DNA of 6,480 bases from Thermomonas sp. (GTDB lineage: Bacteria > Pseudomonadota > Gammaproteobacteria > Xanthomonadales > Xanthomonadaceae): NCBI GenBank assembly GCA_024711415.1, contig JANJSW010000173.1, forward strand, positions 1-6,480. The letters are read 5' to 3'. Each line of letters begins with the position of its first letter. Position 1 is the first letter of the stretch. This document shows, in pieces, positions 1-6,480 of this stretch. The notes under the pieces are model-generated. The model was not told where the DNA came from, did not search any database, and saw only the letters and a list, made by a program, of their open reading frames with translations. Position numbers and translations under genes: made by a program.

Positions 1-797
1 CGCCGCTGGAGCTGCCGGCCGGCAAGCGGCTGGTGATCGTGCCGCACGGGCCGCTGCACTACCTGCCGTTCCAGGCCCTGCGGCTGGACGGCCAGTACCT
101 GATCGAGCGCAATCCGATCTCGATCGCGCCCTCGATCAGCATCGCCGCGCGGCTGGCGCAGCGCACCCCCACCGCCGCGCCGCAGCTGCTGGCGTTCGGC
201 AATCCCACCATCAATCCCGAGGTGGCCGACCCGCTGCCGGGCGCGGAAAAGGAAGTGCACGAACTGGCCCAGCGCTTCCCCGGCGCCAAGCTGTTCTTCC
301 GCGATGAGGCCAGCAAGGACAACTTCGCCAGCAATGCGCCGGCTTCCCGACTGGTGCATATCGCCGCGCACGCGATGGCCGATACGCTGGACCCGCTGCA
401 TTCCAAGGTGCTGCTGGCGGACAAGGACGGCAAACCAAACTACCTCGAGGCGAAGGACGTGCTGGGCATGCGCCTGGATAACGTCGCGATGATCGCGCTG
501 TCCGCCTGCGAGTCCGGGCTGGGCCGGGTGGAGAACGGCGACGAGGTGCTGGGCTTCACCCGCTCGTTCCTGTCGGCCGGTACCTCGACCCTGCTGGCCT
601 CGCTGTGGCCGGTCTCCGATGCGGCCACCGAGAAACTCATGACCACCCTGTACACCGACCTTGCCAAGGGCATCGAGGTGCAGGACGCGATGCGCGAGGC
701 GCAGCGCGCGGTGATGGCGGACCCGGCCACGGCGCACCCGTTCTACTGGGCGCCGTTCAACCTGATCGGCAACTGGCGCCTGCAGGTGGCCCAGTGA
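1..797 (+). CDS. CHAT-domain (caspase-like) protease, C-terminal part, 5' truncated
   Basis: The reading frame is open from base 3 to the TGA at 795-797 (264 residues) and enters from outside the window. The GTG at 33 lies inside a conserved CHAT strand (LVIVPHGPLHYLPF), so it is not the real start. CHAT domains belong to the caspase/separase clan of cysteine proteases. The expected landmarks are present, numbering from the codon at 3-5: the entry motif PHGPLHYLPF, then LPGAEKEV, the histidine motif HIAAHA (likely catalytic His123, codon 369-371), LSACESG (likely catalytic Cys169, codon 507-509), GDEVLGFTRSFLSAG, LLASLWPVSD, and a closing HPFYWAPFNLIG. The His/Cys dyad is intact, so an active protease is plausible. 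Family members usually carry TPR repeats or other regions N-terminal to CHAT; here those would lie upstream and cannot be seen. The gene ends 26 bases before the TpsB transporter and is probably its operon partner. The substrate is unknown. Family call very sure; role inferred. Confidence 0.95.
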   Translation, partial: PLELPAGKRLVIVPHGPLHYLPFQALRLDGQYLIERNPISIAPSISIAARLAQRTPTAAPQLLAFGNPTINPEVADPLPGAEKEVHELAQRFPGAKLFFRDEASKDNFASNAPASRLVHIAAHAMADTLDPLHSKVLLADKDGKPNYLEAKDVLGMRLDNVAMIALSACESGLGRVENGDEVLGFTRSFLSAGTSTLLASLWPVSDAATEKLMTTLYTDLAKGIEVQDAMREAQRAVMADPATAHPFYWAPFNLIGNWRLQVAQ

Positions 798-809
798 ACG
801 CGGCGGCAG

Positions 810-814
810 AAGGA
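810..814 (+). promoter_or_regulatory. Ribosome binding site for the TpsB gene
   Basis: AAGGA lies nine bases before the ATG at 824, inside the 26-base gap after the CHAT stop codon. It supports 824 as the start over the in-frame GTG at 794, which overlaps the CHAT stop, and over ATG 830, which would lie 15 bases from the site. Confidence 0.65.
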
Positions 815-823
815 CAGGCAACG

Positions 824-2479
824 ATGAACATGGACACCCGGATCGCGCGGCGCCGCAATCTGCTGGCAGCCGCGCTGCTGCTGGCGTGCGCGCCGCTGGC
901 ACAGGCGGCGGATGACGTTGCGGAGGCGCAATCCACGCCGCCGCAGCAGGCGCAGGCGCTGCCGGAGCCGCAGATGGCCGCGCAGGCGCAGGCGAGCTTC
1001 GTGCTGCAGGCGGTGGAGTTCGTCGGCGTCAGCGGGGTGCCCGAATCCGAACTGCAGGCAGCGGTGGCCGACCGGATCGGCCAGCAGGTGACCCTGCAGG
1101 ACCTGGAGCAGCTGGCGGCGAAGGCCGCGGCGGTCTATCGCGCCCATGGCTATGCGCTGGTGCAGGTGTTCGTGCCGGTGCAGGAAGTGGTGGATGGGCG
1201 GGTGCGGCTGAACGTGGTGGAAGGCGCGCTGGGCCAGGTCAGCATCGACATCGCACCGGACGCGCCGATCCATCAGCAGCGGGTGGCGAAAACGCTGGCG
1301 ATCCTCACCCCGGGCAAGCCGCTCAACAATCGCGATTACGAGCGCGCGATGCTGCTGCTGTCGGACCTGCCGGGGATCAAGCCGCAGTCGGCCATCACCG
1401 TGGGTGCCGCCTCCGGTGCCTCGGACCTGACGGTGCAGGTGGGCGCCCGTGACCGGCTCAACTACAGCCTGGAGCTGGACAACTTCGGCACCCGCGATTC
1501 CGGCCGCCTGCGCCTGACCGGCAGCCTGCGCTGGGCCAGCCCGTTCGAGCGCGGCGACAACCTCGACCTGCGGGTGATGGCCGCCGAGGGCATGCACACG
1601 GCGTTCGGACGGATTTCCTACGAAAGCCCGGTGGGCTACAGCGGGTTGCGCCTCGGCGGCGGCCTCGCGCGGGTGCAGTACGAGTTGGGCGGGCCGTTTG
1701 CCGCCCTCGAACCCACCGGTGTCGGCGAAGTGGCGGATCTTTCCTTCAGCTATCCGCTGATCCGCCAGCGCGGCACCAATCTGTTCCTGCGCGGCGGCTT
1801 CGATGACAAGCGCCTGACCGACCGCTTCGAGGCGGTCGGCTTCAAGACCCGCAAGCGCATCCATGGCGCCACCCTCGGCATCTCGCTGGAGCGCCGCGAC
1901 CGCTGGGCCGGCGGCGGCTATACCAGCCTCAACGCACTGGCTTACCACGGCCGGCTGGATATCCGCGACGCCATGGGCGAATTGTTCGACCGCCCGCCGT
2001 TTGGCTACGCCACCGAGGGCAGCTTCAGCAAGTTCTCGCTGCAGTTCGCCCGCCTGCAGTACCTCGCACCCAAGTTCAGCCTGTTCGTGGGCGGCGGGAT
2101 GCAGCGCGCCAGCAAGAACCTCGATACCTACGAAAAGCTGTCGCTGGGCGGGCCGAAGGCGGTGCGCGCCTATGCCACCGGCGAGGTGCTGGTGGACGAC
2201 GGCTGGCTGACGACGATGGAACTGCGTTTCGCGCTGCGCCCGGAGATGACCCTGTTCGCGTTCATCGATGCCGCGCGCGGCGACCAGTTCCACGACCCGC
2301 GGCCGTTCGATGGCGACCTGTCGCGCAGCCTGCGCGGCCATGGCGTGGGCTTCAACTGGAGCAAGCCGGGCAACGTCACCGTCAACCTGAGCGTTGCGTG
2401 GCGCGACACCGAGGCCGGCGTCACCGACGGCGGCGACCGCAATCCGCGGCTGTACTGGTCGATCCAGAAAGCGTTCTGA
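824..2479 (+). CDS. Two-partner-secretion outer-membrane transporter (TpsB; ShlB/FhaC/HecB family)
   Basis: This 551-residue protein is a normal length for TpsB transporters, which move one cognate exoprotein across the outer membrane. The start at 824 is chosen for its ribosome binding site and because it gives a good signal peptide: basic residues RRR at 9-11, a hydrophobic stretch, and AQA as a signal peptidase I site after residue 28. A Pro/Gln/Ala-rich linker follows to about residue 58. The first POTRA domain (ShlB type) covers about 59-134, including HGYALVQVFVP and the closing NVVEGALGQV. A second POTRA spans about 135-206 (LTPGKPLNNRDYERAMLLLSDLPG). The rest, from about 210, alternates in the manner of a beta barrel (LNYSLELDNFGT, FSYPLIRQRGTNLFLRGGF). 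The conserved plug-loop motif appears as VRAY at 447-450 within LGGPKAVRAY. The protein ends in Phe551 after YWSIQKA, a typical outer-membrane assembly signal. The partner is almost certainly the exoprotein starting 11 bases downstream. Confidence 0.96.
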   Translation: MNMDTRIARRRNLLAAALLLACAPLAQAADDVAEAQSTPPQQAQALPEPQMAAQAQASFVLQAVEFVGVSGVPESELQAAVADRIGQQVTLQDLEQLAAKAAAVYRAHGYALVQVFVPVQEVVDGRVRLNVVEGALGQVSIDIAPDAPIHQQRVAKTLAILTPGKPLNNRDYERAMLLLSDLPGIKPQSAITVGAASGASDLTVQVGARDRLNYSLELDNFGTRDSGRLRLTGSLRWASPFERGDNLDLRVMAAEGMHTAFGRISYESPVGYSGLRLGGGLARVQYELGGPFAALEPTGVGEVADLSFSYPLIRQRGTNLFLRGGFDDKRLTDRFEAVGFKTRKRIHGATLGISLERRDRWAGGGYTSLNALAYHGRLDIRDAMGELFDRPPFGYATEGSFSKFSLQFARLQYLAPKFSLFVGGGMQRASKNLDTYEKLSLGGPKAVRAYATGEVLVDDGWLTTMELRFALRPEMTLFAFIDAARGDQFHDPRPFDGDLSRSLRGHGVGFNWSKPGNVTVNLSVAWRDTEAGVTDGGDRNPRLYWSIQKAF

Positions 2480-2483
2480 GGAG
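2479..2483 (+). promoter_or_regulatory. Ribosome binding site for the TpsA gene
   Basis: AGGAG begins at the last base of the TpsB stop codon (TGA, 2477-2479) and sits seven bases before the ATG at 2491. The overlap with the upstream stop suggests that transporter and exoprotein are translated from one message, possibly coupled. It also fixes the TpsA start. Confidence 0.8.
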
Positions 2484-2490
2484 AAGGGCA

Positions 2491-5400
2491 ATGGGCATCA
2501 ACAACACCACCCGCATGCAGCAACGGATCCTGCGCCGCCGTCGTCTGGCGATCGCCCTTGCGGGCGCGATGGCGATGCCGCCGGCGCTTGCGCAGAGCCT
2601 GCCGGACAGCGGCAACGTGGTGTCGGGGGCGGCCACCATCGCGCCGCCCAGCGGCTCGCAACTGACCATCACACAGACCAGCAAGGGCGCCATCATCGAC
2701 TGGGGCAGCTTCAGCATCGGCCTGGGCTACGGGGTCACCTTCGACCAGCAGTTCGGCGCCTCCAGCGTGACCCTGAACCGGGTGGTGGGCTACGGCTACG
2801 GCGCTGGCGCATCCGCCATCGACGGCAGCCTGAGCGCCAACGGCAGCGTGTTCATCATCAACCCGGCAGGGATCACGTTCGGCGGCGGCTCGCAGGTGAA
2901 CGTCGGCGCGCTGGTGGCCTCGACCATGGACATCAGCAACGCCAACTTCGACGCCGGCGTGGCCAGCGGCAGCTACCAGTTCGAGCCGATGACGGCGGTC
3001 GGCAACCAGTCGGTCACGCTGGATGTAGGGGCCGACATCACCACGGCCGCGGGCGGCACGGTGGCGTTGATCGGTCGGCAGGTGTTCAACCAGGGGACGA
3101 TCACGGTGCCCGGCGGCAGCGTGGTGATGGGTTCGGCCGAGAACGTGACCCTGGATTTCGAGGGTGACGGCCTGACCATGTTGACCATCCAGGGGCCGGG
3201 AATCGCCAAGCCGGGATCGTTGGGCTGCCCGTCCTTGCCCTGTCCGGGGCCGGTGCTTCCGACCTTGGTCAACAGCGGCACGATCAACGCCGATGGCGGA
3301 CAGATCCTGATGCGCACCGCGGCATCCAGCGCGGGTGGCGGCGACATCATCAATGTCGGCACCCTGCGCGCGCAGAGCCTGGTCAGCAGGGGCGGCCGCA
3401 TCGAGCTGACCACCGATGGCCTGGTCTCGGTGGGTTTCTCCTCGCCGACGACGGGGTCGCTCACCGGCGAACTGGACGTGTCCGGCCAGGCTGGTGCCAG
3501 CGGTGGCACCGTGCTGGTGCGGGCCGGCGATTTCGCCATGTTCAATAACGACGCCACGCCGCTGAACCCCACCGATCCTGGGTCGGTCGGCAGCCTCATC
3601 AATGCCTCCGGCGCGGTCAATGGTGGCGTGGTGGACATCGTGGCGACCGACCAGGCATTGGTGTCGTCGCTGTCTTCGATCCTGGCGGACGGAGCGGCCG
3701 GGCGCGGCGGCCGGGTGTCGCTGCTGGGTGGCACCACCGGTCTGGGTGCGCGGGCGCAGATCAGCGCCAACGGCGCCGCCGGTGCCGGCGGCCGCATCGA
3801 CATGTCCGGCAGCAGCGGGCTGTCGCTGTTCGGGCTGCTGTCGGCCACCGGCACCAGCGCAGGAGGCATCGTCAATACGTCCACCCTGGCCGACGCTTTC
3901 GACCTGCGCGGGTTGCGGGTCGAAGCGGGATCGCCCGGCGCCGCCGGCACCTGGACCATGTCCGCCCCCTACCTGACGGTGATCAGCGGCGGCGTGGCCG
4001 GCGAACTGGACGGCATCGCCGGCGGCACCGACCTGCAGGACGCCGAGATCAATCATGCGCTGTCCAACGGCACCAGCGTGGTGTTGCGTTCCGCCAGCGA
4101 CGTCTACCTCGACGATGCGCAGATCCAGACCGACAGCGGATTGGATCTGCTGTTCGCGATCGATGCCAACGGCAGCATCGGCGGCACCGGTTTTTCCATC
4201 ACGGGACAGGGCGGCCGGCTGGACATGCGCTTCAACGCCGATGCCGCCGGCACCGACACCGGCTTTGCCGGCATTTCCTTCGCCAATGCGAGCCTGGACA
4301 GCAACGGCGGCAGCATCCTGATGTACGGCCAGTCGGATACCGCCAACGGCTTCGCCAGTAGCTATGCCAGCGGCATCCGCCTGGACGCGGTCGACCTGTC
4401 CACCGGAGGCGGCAACCTGTTGCTGCGCGGAGCCTCCACCGGCGCCGATGCCGGCTCCGACGATGCCGGCGTGTTGGTGACCGGTGGCAGCCTGGACGTC
4501 GGCAACGGCGGCATCCGCATCGTCGGCGAGGGCGCGCAGTTCGTGAGCGGCGTACGCATCGCCACCGGCCCTCTGCAGGCCGGCAGCATCGACATCCGCG
4601 GGCTCGCCAGCGGCAGCGGCGACGGCATCGTGCTGTCTTCCTACGCGATCGGCACCAGTGGCGGCGACATCTTCCTGGACGGGCGCGGCGGCGGCGCCGG
4701 GGTGACGGTGTCCTATGCCGGCTTCGACAGCAGTGGCGGCGACATCGTCGTGCATGGCGAAGGCGGTACCGGCAACGGCGTGGACCTGTTCGGCTCGATC
4801 AGCAGCGGTGGCGGGCAGGTATCTCTGGACGGCAGCAGCGCGCAGGCCGAAGGCCTGGTGTTCCAGGCCGGTTATGGTGGCGGCATCGTCAGCGCCGGCG
4901 GCGACGTTTTCCTGTCCGGCGTGGGGGCAACCGGCGGCTCCGTGCTGGTAGGCAACGGTTACGGCACGACCACTGTCGACAGTGGCGGCGGGGCGATCGA
5001 CATTTTCGGCAGCGCCTCGGGTGCATCGGCAGTGGGCGTCACGCTGTCCCAGTTGCCGGTGCTGGCGGGCGTCGGCGATATCAGCGTGACGGGCCTGTCC
5101 GCTGCCGGCACCAGCATCGCGTTTTCTGCCGGCAGCAGCCTGACCACGACGTCCGGCGACATCAGCGTGGCCGGCGTGGGCTTCGACAACGGCCTGCTGC
5201 TTGACGGCGGCGTGACGCTGGCTACCGACAGCGGTCGGCTGGACCTGCGCGGGCGCGGCACCGGCGCCGGTGCGAGCGGGCTGGTGATCGCCAACGGCGT
5301 GACTATCGCGACCAGCAGCGGCGGGATCGCGCTGGCGGGCGAGGGCGGCAGCGGCGCCGGTGTCGCGCTGGGTGCGAACACGCTGTTGGATGCCGGCAGC

Positions 5401-6480
5401 GGTATGTTGGTGCTGCGCGCCGGCAACGACGGCAGCAGCGATGCGGTCCGCATCGATGGCGCCATCCGTGCCGGTGCCGGCGTCAACCTGCGGCCGGGTG
5501 GGGTGGGGCTGGATGGCATTGCCTACGATCGCATCGACGACGGCATCCTGCTGGGCAGCGGCAGCGGGTTTGCGCTGGATGCCGCCGAGCTGGCGATGAT
5601 CGACGCGCCGGAGCTGGTCATCGGCAGTCGCCAGCACGCCGGTGCCATCCGGGTGACGCAGGACACCGTCCGCAATGGAAATTTGACCTTGCAGAACCAG
5701 GGCGGCAGCGGCGGCATCGACCTGCAGGCCGGCGTGGATGTCGGCACCGGAACGCTGGCGCTGCTCAGCGGCGGCGGCATCGCGCAGACCGCGGCGGCGG
5801 CGATCCGCGCGCACAGCCTGCTGGCGCAGGCCGGCGGCGACGTGCTGCTGGGGCTGGCGCAGAACGATGTCGCCAGTACCACCTTGGCCGGGCAGGCCGG
5901 CGGCGACTTCCAGTTCCAGGACGCCACCGACCTGGCGATCGGCGGCGTGTCGGCCAGCGGCTTCGACGCCGCCAGCGGCGCGATGTCGGGCGAGGGCAGC
6001 AGCGGCATCAACGCGGGCGGCAATCTCATGGTGCGCAACCTCGCCGGCGACCTGATCCTGGGCGCGGACGTGGCCGCCGCCAACATCGACCTGGTGACCG
6101 CGGGCCGACTGCAGAATCCGGCGGGCGCCGGGCTGTCCGCCAGCGGCGACTGGCGGGTCTGGGCCAGCACCTGGGAGGGCGAGAGCCGCGGCAGCCTCGG
6201 CGGCAGCGGCAACCTGCCCAACCTGTACAACTGCGCTTACCTCGGCGCCTGCGGCGTCACCGTCACCGGTGGCGACAACCATTTCATCTATGTCCAGCAG
6301 CCCACCGCGACCATCACCGTGGACAGCCTGTCGCGGGAATACGGGCTGGCCAATCCGGTCTTCACCTACTCGGTGTCGGGTGCGGTGCTGGGAGACGCGC
6401 TGGCAAACATGGTAAGCGGCACGCCGGGCACGACTGCGGGGATCGGCAGCGATGTCGGCCAGTACGCGATCCTCGGCAAT
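2491..6480 (+). CDS. Filamentous-haemagglutinin-type secreted exoprotein (TpsA), 3' truncated
   Basis: The frame is open from ATG 2491 to the window edge with no stop (1330 codons seen). Residues 1-34 form a Sec signal peptide: basic RRRR at 15-18, a hydrophobic core, and cleavage after ALA. No extended ESPR-type signal is present. The secretion (TPS) domain follows, with VTLNRVVG at 93-100 and NPAGITFG at 124-131, then VGALVAST. Beta-helix segments continue (NQGTITVPGGSVVM, NADGGQILM). GTWTM at 486-490 and LTVISGG at 495-501 recall the GTWLLDPYNVTI motif common in this family. About 14 glycine-rich repeats fill 606-994. A less regular beta-helix region runs to about 1220, then a tryptophan-rich cap (GDWRVWASTW, 1219-1228), a Cys-pair segment (NCAYLGAC, 1247-1254), and the start of an MBG domain from about 1272. 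Only four cysteines are seen (246, 251, 1248, 1254). The protein is expected at the cell surface or released, exported by the TpsB just upstream. Adhesion or aggregation is a family-level inference; no toxin domain is visible in this part. Confidence 0.95.
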   Translation, partial: MGINNTTRMQQRILRRRRLAIALAGAMAMPPALAQSLPDSGNVVSGAATIAPPSGSQLTITQTSKGAIIDWGSFSIGLGYGVTFDQQFGASSVTLNRVVGYGYGAGASAIDGSLSANGSVFIINPAGITFGGGSQVNVGALVASTMDISNANFDAGVASGSYQFEPMTAVGNQSVTLDVGADITTAAGGTVALIGRQVFNQGTITVPGGSVVMGSAENVTLDFEGDGLTMLTIQGPGIAKPGSLGCPSLPCPGPVLPTLVNSGTINADGGQILMRTAASSAGGGDIINVGTLRAQSLVSRGGRIELTTDGLVSVGFSSPTTGSLTGELDVSGQAGASGGTVLVRAGDFAMFNNDATPLNPTDPGSVGSLINASGAVNGGVVDIVATDQALVSSLSSILADGAAGRGGRVSLLGGTTGLGARAQISANGAAGAGGRIDMSGSSGLSLFGLLSATGTSAGGIVNTSTLADAFDLRGLRVEAGSPGAAGTWTMSAPYLTVISGGVAGELDGIAGGTDLQDAEINHALSNGTSVVLRSASDVYLDDAQIQTDSGLDLLFAIDANGSIGGTGFSITGQGGRLDMRFNADAAGTDTGFAGISFANASLDSNGGSILMYGQSDTANGFASSYASGIRLDAVDLSTGGGNLLLRGASTGADAGSDDAGVLVTGGSLDVGNGGIRIVGEGAQFVSGVRIATGPLQAGSIDIRGLASGSGDGIVLSSYAIGTSGGDIFLDGRGGGAGVTVSYAGFDSSGGDIVVHGEGGTGNGVDLFGSISSGGGQVSLDGSSAQAEGLVFQAGYGGGIVSAGGDVFLSGVGATGGSVLVGNGYGTTTVDSGGGAIDIFGSASGASAVGVTLSQLPVLAGVGDISVTGLSAAGTSIAFSAGSSLTTTSGDISVAGVGFDNGLLLDGGVTLATDSGRLDLRGRGTGAGASGLVIANGVTIATSSGGIALAGEGGSGAGVALGANTLLDAGSGMLVLRAGNDGSSDAVRIDGAIRAGAGVNLRPGGVGLDGIAYDRIDDGILLGSGSGFALDAAELAMIDAPELVIGSRQHAGAIRVTQDTVRNGNLTLQNQGGSGGIDLQAGVDVGTGTLALLSGGGIAQTAAAAIRAHSLLAQAGGDVLLGLAQNDVASTTLAGQAGGDFQFQDATDLAIGGVSASGFDAASGAMSGEGSSGINAGGNLMVRNLAGDLILGADVAAANIDLVTAGRLQNPAGAGLSASGDWRVWASTWEGESRGSLGGSGNLPNLYNCAYLGACGVTVTGGDNHFIYVQQPTATITVDSLSREYGLANPVFTYSVSGAVLGDALANMVSGTPGTTAGIGSDVGQYAILGN
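2596..2958 (+). other. TPS secretion domain of TpsA (haemagglutination activity domain)
   Basis: Residues 36-156 of the exoprotein. This N-terminal beta-helix domain is what TpsB POTRA domains bind in characterised two-partner systems. The diagnostic blocks are in order: IDWGSFSIG at 69-77, VTLNRVVG at 93-100, LSANGSVFIINPAGITFG at 114-131, and NVGALVAST at 137-145. The widely quoted NPNGI motif is NPAGI here, a common natural variant. No inserted or missing block is apparent. Confidence 0.9.
4306..5472 (+). repeat. Glycine-rich tandem repeats within TpsA (about 14 units of 24-34 residues)
   Basis: Translated residues 606-994 fall into units that each begin with a G-G-x-(I/V/L)-x-(I/V/L)-x-G core and continue to a second hydrophobic strand and a Ser/Thr/Gly turn. 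Unit starts fall near residues 606, 640, 673, 698, 724, 749, 774, 803, 833, 862, 889, 915, 944 and 971. Examples of the core are GGDIFLDG, GGDIVVHG, GGQVSLDG, GGDVFLSG, GDISVTG, GDISVAG and GGIALAGEG. The repeat is clear in protein and only loosely conserved in DNA, where the recurring piece is AGTGGCGGCGACAT near 4657 and 4732. This indicates an old array under structural selection rather than recent duplication. The most likely structure is successive coils of a right-handed beta-helix shaft. Unit borders are by eye. Confidence 0.75.
6304..6480 (+). other. MBG (YGX-type) domain at the C-terminal edge of TpsA, incomplete
   Basis: From about residue 1272 the sequence stops resembling beta-helix repeats. 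It reads TITVDSLSREYGLANPVFTY, then SVSGAVLGDAL, GTPGTTAGIGSDVGQYAI. This matches the usual MBG pattern of a strand, an (R/T)xYGxxNPxFTY block, a GD loop, and a closing SxVGxYxI strand. MBG domains are immunoglobulin-like modules that typically occur in tandem in bacterial surface proteins, so more copies may follow beyond the window. It begins shortly after the segment IYVQQP, which joins it to the Cys-pair region. Confidence 0.75.

Noticed and set aside
605..823. Extending the TpsB frame upstream to 605, inside the CHAT gene
   Set aside because: The added residues are out-of-frame CHAT coding sequence and would bury the signal peptide about 70 residues into the protein. ATG 824 with its own ribosome binding site explains the gene better.
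881..898. Lipobox-like LLAC at residues 19-22 of TpsB, which could suggest a lipoprotein
   Set aside because: The signal peptide continues to a better AQA cleavage site at residue 28, and TpsB barrels are normally cleaved by signal peptidase I. Lipidation at Cys22 is possible in principle but not supported by the family.
743..2491. A 582-codon open frame on the minus strand, opposite the TpsB gene
   Set aside because: It is compositionally skewed (Ala, Arg, Gln, His, Val), has no recognisable motif, and mirrors the entire length of a well-identified transporter. It is a GC-rich antisense shadow.
2533..2547. Arginine run in the TpsA signal peptide as a possible twin-arginine (Tat) signal
   Set aside because: RRRRLAIAL lacks the S-R-R-x-F-L-K pattern. 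TPS exoproteins are exported unfolded by Sec, and arginine-rich n-regions are normal for Sec signals in GC-rich genomes.
2973..3959. A 328-codon minus-strand frame rich in Pro, Ser and Val
   Set aside because: It is another antisense shadow of the exoprotein gene, in a different frame from the longer one, without motifs or a start context.
2170..6282. A 1370-codon open frame on the minus strand, opposite the exoprotein gene
   Set aside because: Its translation is a low-complexity Ala/Gly/Gln/His/Arg mix with no domain, no signal peptide and no plausible start context. It lies antisense to a gene with clear family motifs. Such shadows are expected in GC-rich DNA where stop codons are rare, and above all opposite a glycine/alanine-rich repeat protein.

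Overview
The window is a GC-rich stretch of Gram-negative chromosome, read entirely on the + strand, carrying three adjacent genes with almost no intergenic space. In order they are the C-terminal part of a CHAT-domain (caspase-like) protease, a complete outer-membrane two-partner-secretion transporter (TpsB, ShlB/FhaC/HecB type), and the first 1330 codons of a very large secreted exoprotein (TpsA, filamentous-haemagglutinin type) that runs off the right edge. The style of the exoprotein (NPAGI-type secretion domain, glycine-rich beta-helix repeats, then an MBG domain) and the high GC suggest a gammaproteobacterium of the Xanthomonadaceae/Lysobacteraceae type. That assignment comes from family resemblance remembered, not from a search.

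Layout: 1-797 CHAT protease (5' end missing); 798-823 a 26-base gap with a ribosome binding site; 824-2479 TpsB; 2480-2490 an 11-base gap, with the ribosome binding site overlapping the TpsB stop; 2491-6480 TpsA (3' end missing). No promoter, terminator, RNA gene, CRISPR array or mobile element is visible, and there is no gene-free stretch over 30 bases. The spacing implies one operon whose promoter lies upstream of the window.

How the genes probably work together: TpsA carries a Sec-type signal peptide and an N-terminal secretion domain that the periplasmic POTRA domains of TpsB should recognise. TpsB then threads it through its 16-stranded barrel to the surface, where it folds as a long beta-helix. 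The CHAT protein has an intact His/Cys pair. Its place at the head of the operon suggests that it processes or controls the exoprotein, or responds to it, but nothing in the sequence shows what it cuts.

The most notable points are the protease-transporter-exoprotein gene order, a run of about 14 glycine-rich repeats of 24-34 residues in TpsA, only four cysteines in the visible TpsA and in two close pairs, and the start of an MBG (YGX-type) domain at the right edge.
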